A DNA stretch of 64,000 nt, taken from assembly GCA_013306675.1 (NCBI GenBank), contig JABLUY010000186.1, forward strand, positions 1 through 64,000, written 5' to 3'. The notes under the pieces are model-generated. The model saw only the letters and a program-made list of their open reading frames with translations, did no database searches and was not told the origin of the DNA. Both the position numbers and the translations under genes were made by a program. Of the stretch, positions 1 through 9,648 are shown piece after piece (the first letter of the stretch is position 1; each line of letters begins with the position of its first letter). Source of the stretch: Thraustochytrium sp. TN22 (taxonomy: Eukaryota; Sar; Bigyra; Thraustochytrida; Thraustochytriidae).

Positions 1-1005
1 CCGTCCCCCCGCCCCCCCCGCGCGCGCGCGCGCGCGCGCGCGCGCGAGCCCGCTCAAGGCCCCCGGCCGCGTGCGAGGATCGCGATGTGCTGCGTGCACA
101 AGCGCGGCGCGGGTTCGGCAGGGCGTCCGGAACGAAAAAGACAGACGCGCGCGGGTTAAAGACGCGCGCGCGGCGCGCGATTCGCGCCGGCCGCGCGGGC
201 GCTGGACTGGCGGCGGCCGGCGGAGTACGGTTGCGTCGTTCCGGCCGGCGGCGGCGGCCGGCCGCGCCGGCCGGCCGCGGCGAGCCGCGCGGCGACGTCG
301 CGCCGCGCCGCCGCGCAGCCGGCGGCGCGGCTGTGCGGCGAGCTAGCCAGCCAGCAGCTGAGCAGGCGCGGTCCGGCAGCGCCTCGCGCAACGTGCGGGG
401 AAAACACAGGGACGCGGAGCGCTCGTCCCGGCGCGCAAGGCGGCGACGCAGGAAGACTCGGAGGGGACCAGGGCGGTCTTCTTGTCAAGCTTGCTTGTCA
501 AGTTCAAGTTGTGCAGGGTCTCGTGCAGCAAGGTGAAGGGGAGCGACGCGGGGAGCGCGGCGCTCTGCAGAGGCGAGGCGTGTGCCCTAGTTATGGGCGG
601 TTGGTCTCTCTTTTCTTTGGATTCAAGTTGGCCGGCTTGATGAGCGGCGTGAGTCGGTCCGACTCGGTCGGTCGGTCGGCCGGTCGGTCGGATGTTGATA
701 AAGAAAGGCTGGGCAAGTTCGTTGTCAGTCAGACAGAGTCGTGGGTGAGTCTGAGCGGGAGTCTGAGCGGGAGTCTGAGCTCGCTGGGCATGTTCGAGCT
801 TGGCTTCGTGGGCTTTTTGGGCTTCGTAGGGTCAAGCCAGGCTGGCAGTGGCTGACTGTGAGGAAAGAAATCGCCGGACTGCCTGCCTGCAGTGCCAGTG
901 GTGCGCCGCGCGCGCTCTCCATGGCGGCTCGAGAAAGATCTTGCACATGGTTTCATTAGAGGATACATGAGGTGACGCGTCGCGGCAACGGCGCGCCGCG
1001 TCACT
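1..1005. other. Gene-free left edge
   Basis: No convincing coding region was found. It opens with a C-rich run and a CG dinucleotide tract (about 19-46). Further in are short near-repeats such as tandem GTCGGTCGGTCGG around 660-690 and repeated GGGAGTCTGAGC units around 757-780. The open frames here are short and strongly Arg/Ala-biased, as expected by chance in GC-rich DNA. It lies downstream of the minus-strand TFIIS-like gene and may include its 3' UTR. Confidence 0.6.
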
Positions 1006-2346
1006 TCACTCCTGCCACGCGTGGCCGCAGCTAGGACAGCGAAAGCGGGCGAGCTCGTCGCGTGCGTCGCGCTCCTTGTTGCCGTAGATCTCGGCCTTGG
1101 TGCTCTCGGGGCGCGAGGCGGCGAGCGTGAGCTTGATGATCTCCTTGGTATTGCCGCAGCGCGGGCACCGGGCGTCGTCGACGACCTGGCGGCGCGCGAG
1201 CGCCTCGTCCGTGGACACAACGCGGTGCTGCTCAAAGAGGGCCGCCTGCGAACGCTGAAGGTTCTCGCGCGTGAGCGGGTCCATGAGCGCGTCGTGGTCC
1301 ATCTTGACGAGCTCGCTCACGGGCAGGTCGCCCGAGATGAGCCTGCGGCGCAGCGGCAGGTTCTCGGCGATGCGAAGATTGTACAGCAGCACGCGCATGC
1401 GCTCTTTGAACTTGGCCTGGTCGCGGTCTTCGTGCAAGAAGACGGCGTTCTCGATCATGAGCGCCACCTTGCCGGCGTCGAAGCGCGCCGTGTCCACGTC
1501 CTGCATGAACGCGTTCGCCAGGAGCTCGGCCGCATTGCGCCGCCACGCCTCCACCGGCACATGCGCCTGGCCCAGCAGCTCCTCGCCCGTGGGCCGCCAC
1601 TGCCGTGCTTTGGGCCGCGCCGCTTTGGCCCCGGGCGCAGGGCTGCCGCTGTTGCTGCTGCGCTTTCTCCGCTTTGCTGCCCTGTCGTCTTCCTCGACTT
1701 CCCCGTCCTCCTCCCCTACGTCCTCGATGCTGTCGCCATCCAGCTCGCGCGATGCGCCGCCCGGCTGCTCCTGCTCGCGCCGCCGCTTGAGCATCTTGAG
1801 CTGCCACTCGCGCAGCTTATCCTCGTTCACGGAGCCCACCACGCGGGACCCGGGTCGCGTCGTGGCACTCCGGGTCGCCGTGGACGCCGACGATGGCGAG
1901 GAAGGCGCACGCGTTGCCGCTGCCAGAAATCCATTCGCTCGCCGCGGCGGCTGCGCCACCGGCTGCGCCCGCGCCTCGCGCACGAGCGCCTGGTGGACGG
2001 CGCCAGAGGCGACTTTGGCGACGCGACTGCGCTGCTTCTTGACGCGCTCAACCTCACCTACGAGTTCCTGCCGAAGCTCCGACACCATCTCGCGCACGAG
2101 GTCCTCCGCCGTGCGTCGCTGCCGCTTCAGGGCGCGCGCCGACACCACGCGCGCCGCGCTCCTTTGCTGCTCCTGCTGCTCCTGCTGCTGCTGTGCTTCG
2201 CGGCCGCCACCTCCACGCACGTCCCCTGCATGGCCGCCGCTCGCGTAGTAGTGCACCAAGCACAGCGCGTGCTCTGCCTGCGGAGTCGCCACGCAGGCGT
2301 CCGCCGCGCATCCTCGCGCGCCGCACGACTCGGCTGCTGGTGCCAT
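1006..2346 (-). CDS. TFIIS-like transcription elongation factor with atypical zinc ribbon
   Basis: A 446-residue protein. TFIIS-family proteins bind RNA polymerase II through a three-helix central domain and insert a C-terminal zinc-ribbon hairpin into the active site to stimulate cleavage of backtracked RNA. Here a helical segment (about residues 250-370, starting near WRPTGEELL) matches the central domain, and a C-terminal ribbon has Cys394/Cys397 and Cys437/Cys440. The loop between the Cys pairs is 39 residues, against about 24 in canonical TFIIS. The usual RSADEP catalytic tip is absent; KAEIYGNKERD occupies that part. The N-terminus has a Cys/His cluster (C8, C13, C18, C29, H32) that may bind another metal. 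The middle is acidic and low-complexity. The ATG at 2346 is the first in frame. It could be a TFIIS-domain protein that does not stimulate cleavage. Confidence 0.75.
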   Translation of the reverse strand: MAPAAESCGARGCAADACVATPQAEHALCLVHYYASGGHAGDVRGGGGREAQQQQEQQEQQRSAARVVSARALKRQRRTAEDLVREMVSELRQELVGEVERVKKQRSRVAKVASGAVHQALVREARAQPVAQPPRRANGFLAAATRAPSSPSSASTATRSATTRPGSRVVGSVNEDKLREWQLKMLKRRREQEQPGGASRELDGDSIEDVGEEDGEVEEDDRAAKRRKRSSNSGSPAPGAKAARPKARQWRPTGEELLGQAHVPVEAWRRNAAELLANAFMQDVDTARFDAGKVALMIENAVFLHEDRDQAKFKERMRVLLYNLRIAENLPLRRRLISGDLPVSELVKMDHDALMDPLTRENLQRSQAALFEQHRVVSTDEALARRQVVDDARCPRCGNTKEIIKLTLAASRPESTKAEIYGNKERDARDELARFRCPSCGHAWQE

Positions 2347-2913
2347 TGCGTTGAAAGTTTGGTGCTTGAAGACTGAGACTGTGAGTGCCAGTGGCCATGG
2401 TGGGTGAGGGGGGATCAGTCAATGCACGGCACTAAGACTGGCCAATGAGTGCTCCTTGGCTTGCCTTTGCATCGGGAAGCCACGTGTGAATCAATCGACG
2501 TGTGTTGCGCGATGCTCGCGAGACCGTCCTTGATTGCTTGCCAGTGCTGCTCGGAAAAAAATCGTGAGCAGTGTCGGCGTCCGCCGCCAGTCACGCGGTG
2601 TGCTTCCCGTCGGTCACGTCGACGGCGCTCTTGGCAAGTTTCTCAAGGCCAACTCTTGGCAAGGTTCTCAAGGCCAAGTTCCTCAAGGCCAAGTTCCTCG
2701 AGGCCAACTCTTGGCGAAGTTCTCAAGGCCAAGGTTCTCAAGGCCAAGGTTCGAGATCATTTTCGCGATCATTTGCATCGCTCTCTCTCTCTCGCGACTA
2801 CGTTTGAGCTTTCACTTTGCATCGCCCTCTATCGCAGCTACTTACGTTTGGGCTTTCACTTTGGCAAATACTTCGTCACATCGGCCTTCCTACGCTCACT
2901 CTCGCTCGAATAA
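2347..2913. repeat. Spacer with 15-17 bp minisatellite (about 2626-2756)
   Basis: This spacer separates two minus-strand genes, so it holds the TFIIS-like promoter and the PEX7 3' side. Between about 2626 and 2756 a short unit built on TTCTCAAGGCCAAG is repeated about eight times with small length changes. A CT-rich stretch (2776-2800) follows. No coding potential is recognised. Confidence 0.6.
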
Positions 2914-3927
2914 TCAGGCCTGGACCGCGGGAGGGAGCCCTGGGCGCTTGGGCGGCGGCGGGATGGGCGGCGGCGGGCCGAGCCCAATGTCGAATACACA
3001 GACATGCTCGTCCCAGGACGCGGTGGCCAGCGTGTTGGGGCGAAAGAGAGAGAAGTCAACGCCCATGACGAACTCCGAGTGCTGCTGGCAGCGCATGATG
3101 AGCGCGTCCTCGCGGTCCATGCGCCACAAGTTCACGGACATGTCGTAGGAGCACGAGGCAATCATGTTGGCGTCGTGCGGGGAGAATTTGAGCCGCCGGA
3201 TGGCAAACTCGTGGCCCGCCATGACGGCCAGCGCCTGGTGCGGCTTGCGCACGTCGAAGACGCGCACCGTGCGGTCCACCGACCCGCTCGCGAACATGAA
3301 CTCGTTGTACTTGTTCCAGTCCACCGCTAGCACCTCACCCTCGTGCGCGCGGATCGTCACGGCCGACCGCGGCTGGTTCATGTCAAAGACCTTGACGGTG
3401 CTGTCGGCCGAGCACGAAATGCACATGTTCGCGTGCCGCGGCGACCACTGGCAGTTGTACACGGACCCGAGGTGCTCCGCGAAGGTACGCACCGCCATGG
3501 GCGCGTTCGGGTCCCAAAGCTTGATGGTGCCATCCCAGCTCGCCGACGCAAAGGTCGCCTTGCTTACCAGATTCCAGTCCACCGAGGCGCACTCCTGCGT
3601 GTGCTCCTTGAAGTTGCGGATCGGGAAGCCGTCCGAGCTGTTCAGGTCCCACAGCTTGATCGACCCGTCGCCCGACGCGCTCACCAGCTGATTCTCGTTC
3701 GACTCCACCCAGCTGCAGTCGTACAGGCCGTCCTGCGTGTCGAAGTGCCGCACGATTTGCATCGCGCCGTCCGGCATGATGCGCGCCACGTACTGCCGCC
3801 CATTGCCCACGATCCCAAAGTACTGCGCCGACGCCACCGCCAGCAGGTTGTCATGGAACGGGCTGAACTCCACGCCGTAGTTATTGAAGCCCTCCGTGCG
3901 CAGCAGCCCCGTCCGTGGCCGCGCCAT
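2914..3927 (-). CDS. PEX7: Peroxisomal targeting signal 2 receptor, peroxin-7 (WD40)
   Basis: A 337-residue WD40 protein, close to the usual PEX7 length of about 320. PEX7 binds PTS2-bearing proteins in the cytosol and, with PEX5-type or PEX18/20-type co-receptors, delivers them to the peroxisomal membrane. Visible WD units include SASGDGSIKLWDL, SASWDGTIKLWDP, SCSADSTVKVFDM, SGSVDRTVRVFDV, SCSYDMSVNLWRM and TASWDEHVCVFDI. The N-terminal FNNYGVEFSPFHDNLLAVA is characteristic of PEX7. The C-terminus ends in a Pro-rich tail. The ATG at 3927 is chosen because the family-like sequence begins there. The frame stays open upstream but becomes Arg/Ala-rich and would run under the divergent RIOX1 gene. 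It implies that this organism imports PTS2 cargo. Confidence 0.93.
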   Translation of the reverse strand: MARPRTGLLRTEGFNNYGVEFSPFHDNLLAVASAQYFGIVGNGRQYVARIMPDGAMQIVRHFDTQDGLYDCSWVESNENQLVSASGDGSIKLWDLNSSDGFPIRNFKEHTQECASVDWNLVSKATFASASWDGTIKLWDPNAPMAVRTFAEHLGSVYNCQWSPRHANMCISCSADSTVKVFDMNQPRSAVTIRAHEGEVLAVDWNKYNEFMFASGSVDRTVRVFDVRKPHQALAVMAGHEFAIRRLKFSPHDANMIASCSYDMSVNLWRMDREDALIMRCQQHSEFVMGVDFSLFRPNTLATASWDEHVCVFDIGLGPPPPIPPPPKRPGLPPAVQA

Positions 3928-4403
3928 GGTCCTGGCCCAGCGCGCGCTCGAGGTCCCTCCGCGCGGACAGGGTCGGTCGGACGCCGCGCCCTGCGCCGCC
4001 CGCGGCCGCTGCCGCCCCGCGCGCTCGCAGCGCAGGCAGCCAGCGCCAGCGCCAGCGCCAGCGCCAGCGCGCCGCGCCCTTGCTTCTCTGCCCGCGCCAG
4101 CGCCGCCGCGCCGCCGCGCCGCGCCGCGCCGGGTATTCCGGTCTGCCTGGCCTCGGCCGCTCTGCGTCATGCACGGTGAGGCCCGTGCCGTGCAATCCAT
4201 CGCATGGGCCTCGCCTCGCTCGAGGTAAGTTCTTAGTTGTAGGAGTTGTCCACGGGGCGCAGTTGCCGAAGATCGATGATGCGTAGGCCCGCGCCGCGGC
4301 GTCGGGTCCGAGCCCGGCGCGGCGCGGCCTCCTCGAAAGCCACGCGCGCCGTCCCAGGCGCAGCGGCACCGACCTGAAGGTTCGAGGCGTGCGGCCATGG
4401 GGC
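3928..4403. promoter_or_regulatory. Shared divergent promoter of PEX7 and RIOX1
   Basis: These 476 bp separate the PEX7 start (minus) from the first ATG of RIOX1 (plus) and must contain both promoters and 5' leaders. A GCCAGC hexamer is tandemly repeated around 4040-4072, and CGCCGCGC-type runs follow. No TATA-like element stands out. Divergent sharing is inferred from gene geometry alone. Confidence 0.5.
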
Positions 4404-6491
4404 ATGGCGCGGGAGGAGGGACATGCCACGAAAGAGACGAGACAAGGCAGGTTGGTGGCTGGCAGGACCCCAAGGCGGCGCCGGCGGACGCTGGAGGAGA
4501 TGGCGGGCGACGACGACCCCGAGCGCAAGCGCAAGCGGCAGGCGCGCAACCAGCGGCGCGCAGACAAGAAGCGCGCCAAGAAGGCCGCGCAGTACGGGCT
4601 CAAGACGCCGGCGGCCGCTGCAGCCGCCACCCACCCGCGGCCCGCAGCCAAGGCCGACGCCGCCAAGGCCGACGCCGCCAAGGCCGACGCCGCCAAGGCC
4701 ACTGCCACCGCCAAGGGGGCCAAGCTCAAGCTCAAGGAAGCGCTGCTTGCCAACCAGAAGAAGAAGAAGCAGACGAAGCAGGCAAGCGCGCTCGACAAGG
4801 CCGCGCAGGCCGGCGTCGACAAGAACAAGAAGCACGAGAAGCAGGCGCAGGCGCAGGCGCAGCAGGTCGGCGCGGCCAAGAGCGCGGCCGCGCAGATCGA
4901 GGGCATCTGCGCCAATGCCAATGGCGACTTCCGCGCGGCCGGCGAGAAGGCGCTGCAGTGGCTGCTGGGCGCCGGCACCAGCGTGGAGTCCTTCATGAAC
5001 GACTTTTACGAGACCAAGCCGCTGCTCGTGCGGCGCAACAAGTCCGGCCAGGCCACTTACTTGGACGGCCTGCTGTCGCAGGGCGACATCGAGGACGCGC
5101 TGGCCAAGGGCAAGCTCAAGCACAACCGCGACTTTAGCCTCACGGCCTACCGCAACGGCGCGCGAACCACGCTCATGCACGACACCGAGGCCGTGGCGAA
5201 CGCCAAGCAGGTGTGGAAGCTCTTCAACGAGACGCAGGGTGCCTCGGTGCGCCTGTTGCGCCCGCAGGAACTCAGCGACTCCGTCTGGAAGCTCGTCACG
5301 CTCTTTGAGGGCTTCTTCGGCTGCGGCGGAGGCGCCAACGCCTACCTCACGCCGCGCGGCTCGCAGGGTTTCGCGCCGCATTACGACGACATTGATGCCT
5401 TCATCTTGCAGCTCGAGGGCGCCAAGGAGTGGCGCGTCTACCACCATTACAAGCCCGCGCGCCGCCGCCGCCGAAACAAGAAGGACGAGGGAGAAGACGG
5501 CGAAGGCGACGAGCATGAGGATGATGAGGACGACGGAGACGATGATGAGGGCAACGAAGAAGAAGAGCAAGAGCAAGATGGAGATGGCAAGGAAAAGGAA
5601 GAAGAGGAGGACGAAGAGGAGGAGGAGGAGGAGGAGGACCCTGAGGTGCTCTTCCCGCGCAACCCGCGGTATTCGAGCAAGGACTTCACCGAGGAACAAG
5701 TGGCCAAGCACCTCAAGCTCGCGCTGCACACGACGCTGGAACCCGGCGACGTGCTGTACGTGCCGCGCGGCATGGTGCACCATGCGCGGTCCAAGCTGCG
5801 CGACCATTCGCTGCACGTGACCATCTCCGTGGGCCAGCTCAACTCGTGGGCCGACTTCATCCGCGAGGCGCTCCCACACGCCATCCAACGCACCTGCATG
5901 AGCGACAAGCTTGCCGAGTGCGAGCCTTTGCGCCGCAATTTGCCGCGCGAGCTCACCGACTTCATGGGCATCGTGCACTCGGACCAGATGCAGGACCCGC
6001 GCCGTGCGCAGTTCGTCGCCGAGACCGCACGCCTTATCAGCGAGCACGTCCTGCAGAACATCGACTTTGACTTCATCGCTGATCGCATGGGCATCCGTTT
6101 CCAGCACGACCGTCACCGCCCGCTCGGCGTGCTGGCCGTGCCGCCCGACGCGGCGCTCGCGGCCGACGGCCCTCCCTCCGAGGACGAGCTCGACGCCGTC
6201 AACCTCGACACCCAGGTCGTGCTGGCCGCCAAGGGCGTCGGCACGCTCACTGTTGAGGGCGACGCCGCGCTCTTTTACCACTCCTGCCAGAATACGCGCA
6301 CCTACCACGAGACCGACTCGCGCGGCCTCGAGTTTGAGCTTGAGGACGCCGAGCTCCTTGAGGCCGTTCTGCGCTCCGATCCCTCCACGCCCTACGCTGT
6401 GCGCACGCTGCCGCACCAGACCTCTGACGAGGACAAGCTTCGCGTCGTGCGCTTCTTGCTCCAGGAGCGCGTGCTCTTGCTGTGCGAGTGA
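4404..6491 (+). CDS. RIOX1: JmjC ribosomal oxygenase, NO66/RIOX1 type
   Basis: A 695-residue protein from the ATG at 4404; a second in-frame ATG at 4500 is an equally plausible start. NO66-family enzymes are Fe(II)/2-oxoglutarate oxygenases that hydroxylate a histidine of ribosomal protein uL2 and have been reported as histone demethylases. The metal ligands are His326 and Asp328 in the motif HYDDIDAFILQLEG and His459 in PRGMVHHA. The HYDD motif is close to human NO66. The C-terminal part should hold the dimerisation and winged-helix domains. The N-terminus is basic (nucleolar-type) and contains a KADAA repeat (4648-4700). An acidic Asp/Glu-rich stretch of about 60 residues (about 5480-5640) is inserted inside the catalytic domain between the metal ligands. 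It is transcribed divergently from PEX7. Confidence 0.9.
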   Translation: MAREEGHATKETRQGRLVAGRTPRRRRRTLEEMAGDDDPERKRKRQARNQRRADKKRAKKAAQYGLKTPAAAAAATHPRPAAKADAAKADAAKADAAKATATAKGAKLKLKEALLANQKKKKQTKQASALDKAAQAGVDKNKKHEKQAQAQAQQVGAAKSAAAQIEGICANANGDFRAAGEKALQWLLGAGTSVESFMNDFYETKPLLVRRNKSGQATYLDGLLSQGDIEDALAKGKLKHNRDFSLTAYRNGARTTLMHDTEAVANAKQVWKLFNETQGASVRLLRPQELSDSVWKLVTLFEGFFGCGGGANAYLTPRGSQGFAPHYDDIDAFILQLEGAKEWRVYHHYKPARRRRRNKKDEGEDGEGDEHEDDEDDGDDDEGNEEEEQEQDGDGKEKEEEEDEEEEEEEEDPEVLFPRNPRYSSKDFTEEQVAKHLKLALHTTLEPGDVLYVPRGMVHHARSKLRDHSLHVTISVGQLNSWADFIREALPHAIQRTCMSDKLAECEPLRRNLPRELTDFMGIVHSDQMQDPRRAQFVAETARLISEHVLQNIDFDFIADRMGIRFQHDRHRPLGVLAVPPDAALAADGPPSEDELDAVNLDTQVVLAAKGVGTLTVEGDAALFYHSCQNTRTYHETDSRGLEFELEDAELLEAVLRSDPSTPYAVRTLPHQTSDEDKLRVVRFLLQERVLLLCE

Positions 6492-6690
6492 TTGGAGTCT
6501 CGCGGCTCCACCGATCAAGCGCTGCAGAGCCAGCAGCTCCTCTAGCTAGAGTACTCTGCGCACGTGTACCCGTATCCCGTATCCGTATCGCCTTTTTGCT
6601 TTCGTTGGCTTGTTGTGCTCATCGCCCGAGTCTTCGCTTGGATTCTCGCAGCAGAACGTGAACGACAACAACTCGTTCACCGCGAGGACC

Positions 6691-7470
6691 ATGCCCATCA
6701 TTATTAACGGCGAGATCGTGCCCGATGACGGTGCGTAGGAGGAGGGGAGGGGGGCGGGGGGGCGCGTGGCTCGCGCGGTAGGTCGCCGCGCCGCTGCAGC
6801 TGCCGCTGGCGGTCGTGCCGCGCACAGGCCTGGCGGGCGCACGCAGCTCGGCATGGCCGCGCTGAAGCTCGCCACGGCCATTCTGGCTGCCGCCGTCAAC
6901 TCGCGCGCTGCACACGGCACGGCAAGGCGCGGCAAGGCGCGGCAAGCCGACGATCGGAGTTGGGACTGACATGTGTCGGCACACGCTCGCGCAGACCCGC
7001 GCGCACAGTCCATGAGGAGGTCAGGCCAGCCCTCGGGCCCAGCCGCAGGACGCCCGCGCGGGGCCGCTGGGCCCGTCTCCGCGGCCAGCCTCTTCAACAA
7101 TGGCAACGGCGTCGGCACCACGGGCCCTGCCGGCGGAGGAGGCCCTCCGCAAATGCCCAATCTCCCTGACGGGCCCGACGGCGTCTTCACGCCACTCAGC
7201 CGCGCCCTCGGCATGGAGGGCCGCCAGCTCGCCATCCCCAGCGTCATGGGCATGCCCGAGCAGCGCTTCCCGCAGGTTGTCGTCGTCGTCGCCGTGGGAC
7301 TCGCGGTGCTGCTCGGCTGGCGCTTCGGTCTCGGTTTCTTCATGCTCTACATGCTTGCCAAGGCCAGCGACCAGGCCAGCGACCAGCAGCAGCAGCCGCC
7401 GCCTCCATCCCAGCAGCGCCCTGGCGGCCACGGCGGTCCTGCTGGTGGCGGTGCTCCTGGCCGCCGATGA
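6691..7470 (+). CDS. FAM241/DUF4605-type small membrane protein, two exons
   Basis: A 171-residue protein. Exon 1 (6691-6730) encodes MPIIINGEIVPDD. A GT-AG intron (6731-6994, 264 bp) follows, and exon 2 (6995-7470) begins so that the join reads NGEIVPDDDPRAQ. That junction recreates the N-terminal NGxIVxDDDPR signature of the FAM241A/FAM241B (DUF4605) family, which strongly supports the intron. The middle is Gly/Pro/Asn-rich. A single hydrophobic helix (VVVVVAVGLAVLLGWRFGLGF) lies near the C-terminus, followed by a Gln/Pro/Gly tail. Family members are small ER-linked or endomembrane proteins of poorly known function. The family call rests on the N-terminal motif and the one-helix layout. Confidence 0.75.
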
Positions 7471-8414
7471 TGTGTTGTTGTTGATACTGTCGATGCTGCT
7501 GCAACGCATGCGCGAGCAATGCGACCGGCAATGCGAGCGGGTTGCCTGTTAAGTCAGCTTCGAGCAAGCATCTGCACGAATGCGATGTACTAACGTTACT
7601 TTGATGCTCGACTCGGACGCCTCGGGCCGTGACACGCATCCAAAAGAAGAACTCGGATTAGGCTATTACTCGCTTCCCGTTTCCTTGCATCCTTCGCAAG
7701 TTGTCCAGCACCCCGCTTGCAGTCGCAGCCTTGCCGTGCCTTGCAGTGCCTTTCAGCGCCCTGCACTCGAAGATCTCGTTCGCCGGCGGGCGGGCTGCCT
7801 GGCTGGTCCAACGAGATCGTGCACCCGGCATCCCTCGAGCTTTCGGCACGGACTCTACGTCACCACCCGACACCACAGGGCGGCGGCGTCGCCGGGCAGC
7901 CAACCTCACTCTGACTTACATCAACCGTAAGCCTCGGACAGCAGTTGCGCCGATTGCGCCTCTCCAACTTGCGTTCCTGCCGCAGGCGGCAGGCCGGCAG
8001 GCCGCCCCCCACGCACTGGCCCGGTAGCCGCGGTTCGCCTTCGGACCTTCGCAGGTCGCCCAAGTCGCACTTCCAACTTCCACCCGCGGGCGTCCTTCAA
8101 GTTGGTCACGGCCGTGACTGGCAACGCGCGGGCGATCTCGCGGGGGGCGACGGCGTGGCTGCGAATGATCAGCGAATCCTGCGATGCGCTCCGCCCGCCC
8201 ATCCCGCGCCGCCTCTGCCGCGCCGCCGCAACTCGACCCTCGACTCGTCATCGCCGGCGGCCGCGAACCCGAGCGCGACGGCCGAGTACCCGCGCTGGCC
8301 CGACGAGGCGGCCAGCGACAGCCAGCACGTGCACACCCGCGCGCGCGCCGCCGTGCCGCCCGTGCGGTCGCGCGCGCGCGGCGGCGGCAGACCCCCTTCG
8401 CGCGCGCGCGGGCG

Positions 8415-8455
<41 letters not shown>

Positions 8456-8547
8456 GCGCGGCGGCGGCGGCGGAGAGGCGTGGTCTGGTCTGATTGATCG
8501 CGCGAGGCTGGGCTGGGCGGGCGTGCAGGCGCTTCGCGGCCGGCAAG
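7471..8547. other. Spacer with GC-rich simple repeat
   Basis: No supportable gene. A GGC/GCG trinucleotide tract (about 8416-8476) lies just upstream of the next gene, preceded by CGCGCG-rich runs. The region probably contains the 3' UTR of the FAM241-type gene and the promoter of the membrane-protein gene. Confidence 0.5.
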
Positions 8548-9189
8548 ATGAACGGGAGCGATGCGGTGCTGTCGATGATTGACGAGGTGCAGCAGGCGTC
8601 GCAGCGCGCGGAGATGGGCGGGCGGCAGCGCGGCGTGGTGGCGCGGCAGCCGCACGGGGACAAGGACGCGGCGGAGAGGAAGCTGATGCCGGAGGAGCAC
8701 GCGGCGCCGCACGTGCCGACGTCGACGCGAGGCGTGACGCTGCAGAACCTCATGGGCGTGCTGGCCGGCCTGCAGTTCGCAGTGGTCATTCTCATCGCGC
8801 AGCGCCGCGTGCCGCTCGCGGGCAGGGTGGAATTCTTCGTTGTCCTGTCCATGCTCATGATTACCGCGGCCAATGCGCGCATCCTGGAACTGCTGCCGGA
8901 CGGAAACAGCATCGTGAACGACCTTGAGGCCATCAAATTCGTCTGCATCGCCGGTCCGGTCTTTGTCTTCATGATGATCATCGAGTTCTGGTTCATCATC
9001 TACCTCTTCTCCTACCGACCGGACGTGGAGCTCCAGGCCTTTGAGGAAAACGCCAGGTCTGTGCTCGTCATTGCCAAGACCCTCAGCATCCTCAAGCTCA
9101 GCCTCGTGTGCATCTTCCGCGTTATCGTGCCAATTGCGCGATCCCGGGCCGCCGCGCGCCGCGCCGCGCGTGCAGCGGTGCAGGTCTAA
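8548..9189 (+). CDS. Four-helix membrane protein of unknown function
   Basis: A 213-residue protein from the ATG at 8548. I do not recognise the family. A polar, charged N-terminus of about 60 residues precedes four hydrophobic segments: LMGVLAGLQFAVVILIA, FFVVLSMLMITAANA, FVCIAGPVFVFMMIIEFWFI and LSILKLSLVCIFRVIVPIA. The protein ends in a short Arg/Ala-rich tail that would be cytosolic if both termini face the cytosol. No catalytic motif is visible. The continuous frame, clear helices and lack of low-complexity bias make it a real gene. Its 3' end faces the DnaJ gene, with a 61-bp tandem array between them. Confidence 0.7.
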   Translation: MNGSDAVLSMIDEVQQASQRAEMGGRQRGVVARQPHGDKDAAERKLMPEEHAAPHVPTSTRGVTLQNLMGVLAGLQFAVVILIAQRRVPLAGRVEFFVVLSMLMITAANARILELLPDGNSIVNDLEAIKFVCIAGPVFVFMMIIEFWFIIYLFSYRPDVELQAFEENARSVLVIAKTLSILKLSLVCIFRVIVPIARSRAAARRAARAAVQV

Positions 9190-9343
9190 CTGAACAGCAA
9201 GCCGGGCCGGCGCCGCAGCCCGCAACCCACACGCGGCCCGTGAGGACGGGCCCCTGACCGAATTCCTTCACTTTTGTTGATCATGACTGTCTTACCTCTT
9301 CGTTTTATTCGGTACGCTGGCCCGCCCCTGGCACGTGCGTCGG

Positions 9344-9648
9344 CCTGATGCTCGTGATCATCGCCGGGTGATGCGCAGCCAGAGGTTCCGTATGATGCTC
9401 CACGCCTGATGCTCGTGATCATCGCCGGGTGATGCGCAGCCAGAGGTTCCGCATGATGCTCCACGCCTGATGCTCGTGATCATCGCCGGGTGATGCGCAG
9501 CCAGAGGTTCCGCATGATGCTCCACGCCTGATGCTCGTGATCATCGCCGGGTGATGCGCAGCCAGAGGTTCCGCATGATGCTCCACGCCTGATGCTCGTG
9601 ATCATCGCCGGGTGATGCGCAGCCAGAGGTTCCGCATGATGCTCCACG
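9344..9648. repeat. Five tandem copies of a 61-bp unit containing the DnaJ stop codon
   Basis: Copies begin at 9344, 9405, 9466, 9527 and 9588 and are almost identical; one C/T difference is seen in the first. Read on the minus strand, each copy carries the last 14 codons of the DnaJ gene (ending WLRITRR), its TGA stop, and about 15 bp of 3' flank. The fifth copy is the functional gene end; the other four lie beyond the stop in the space between two convergent genes. Confidence 0.95.

Noticed and set aside
4233-6518. Long minus-strand frame opposite RIOX1
   Set aside because: It mirrors a GC-rich real gene, is Leu/Val/Arg-rich, and has no domain, whereas the plus strand encodes a clear JmjC enzyme.
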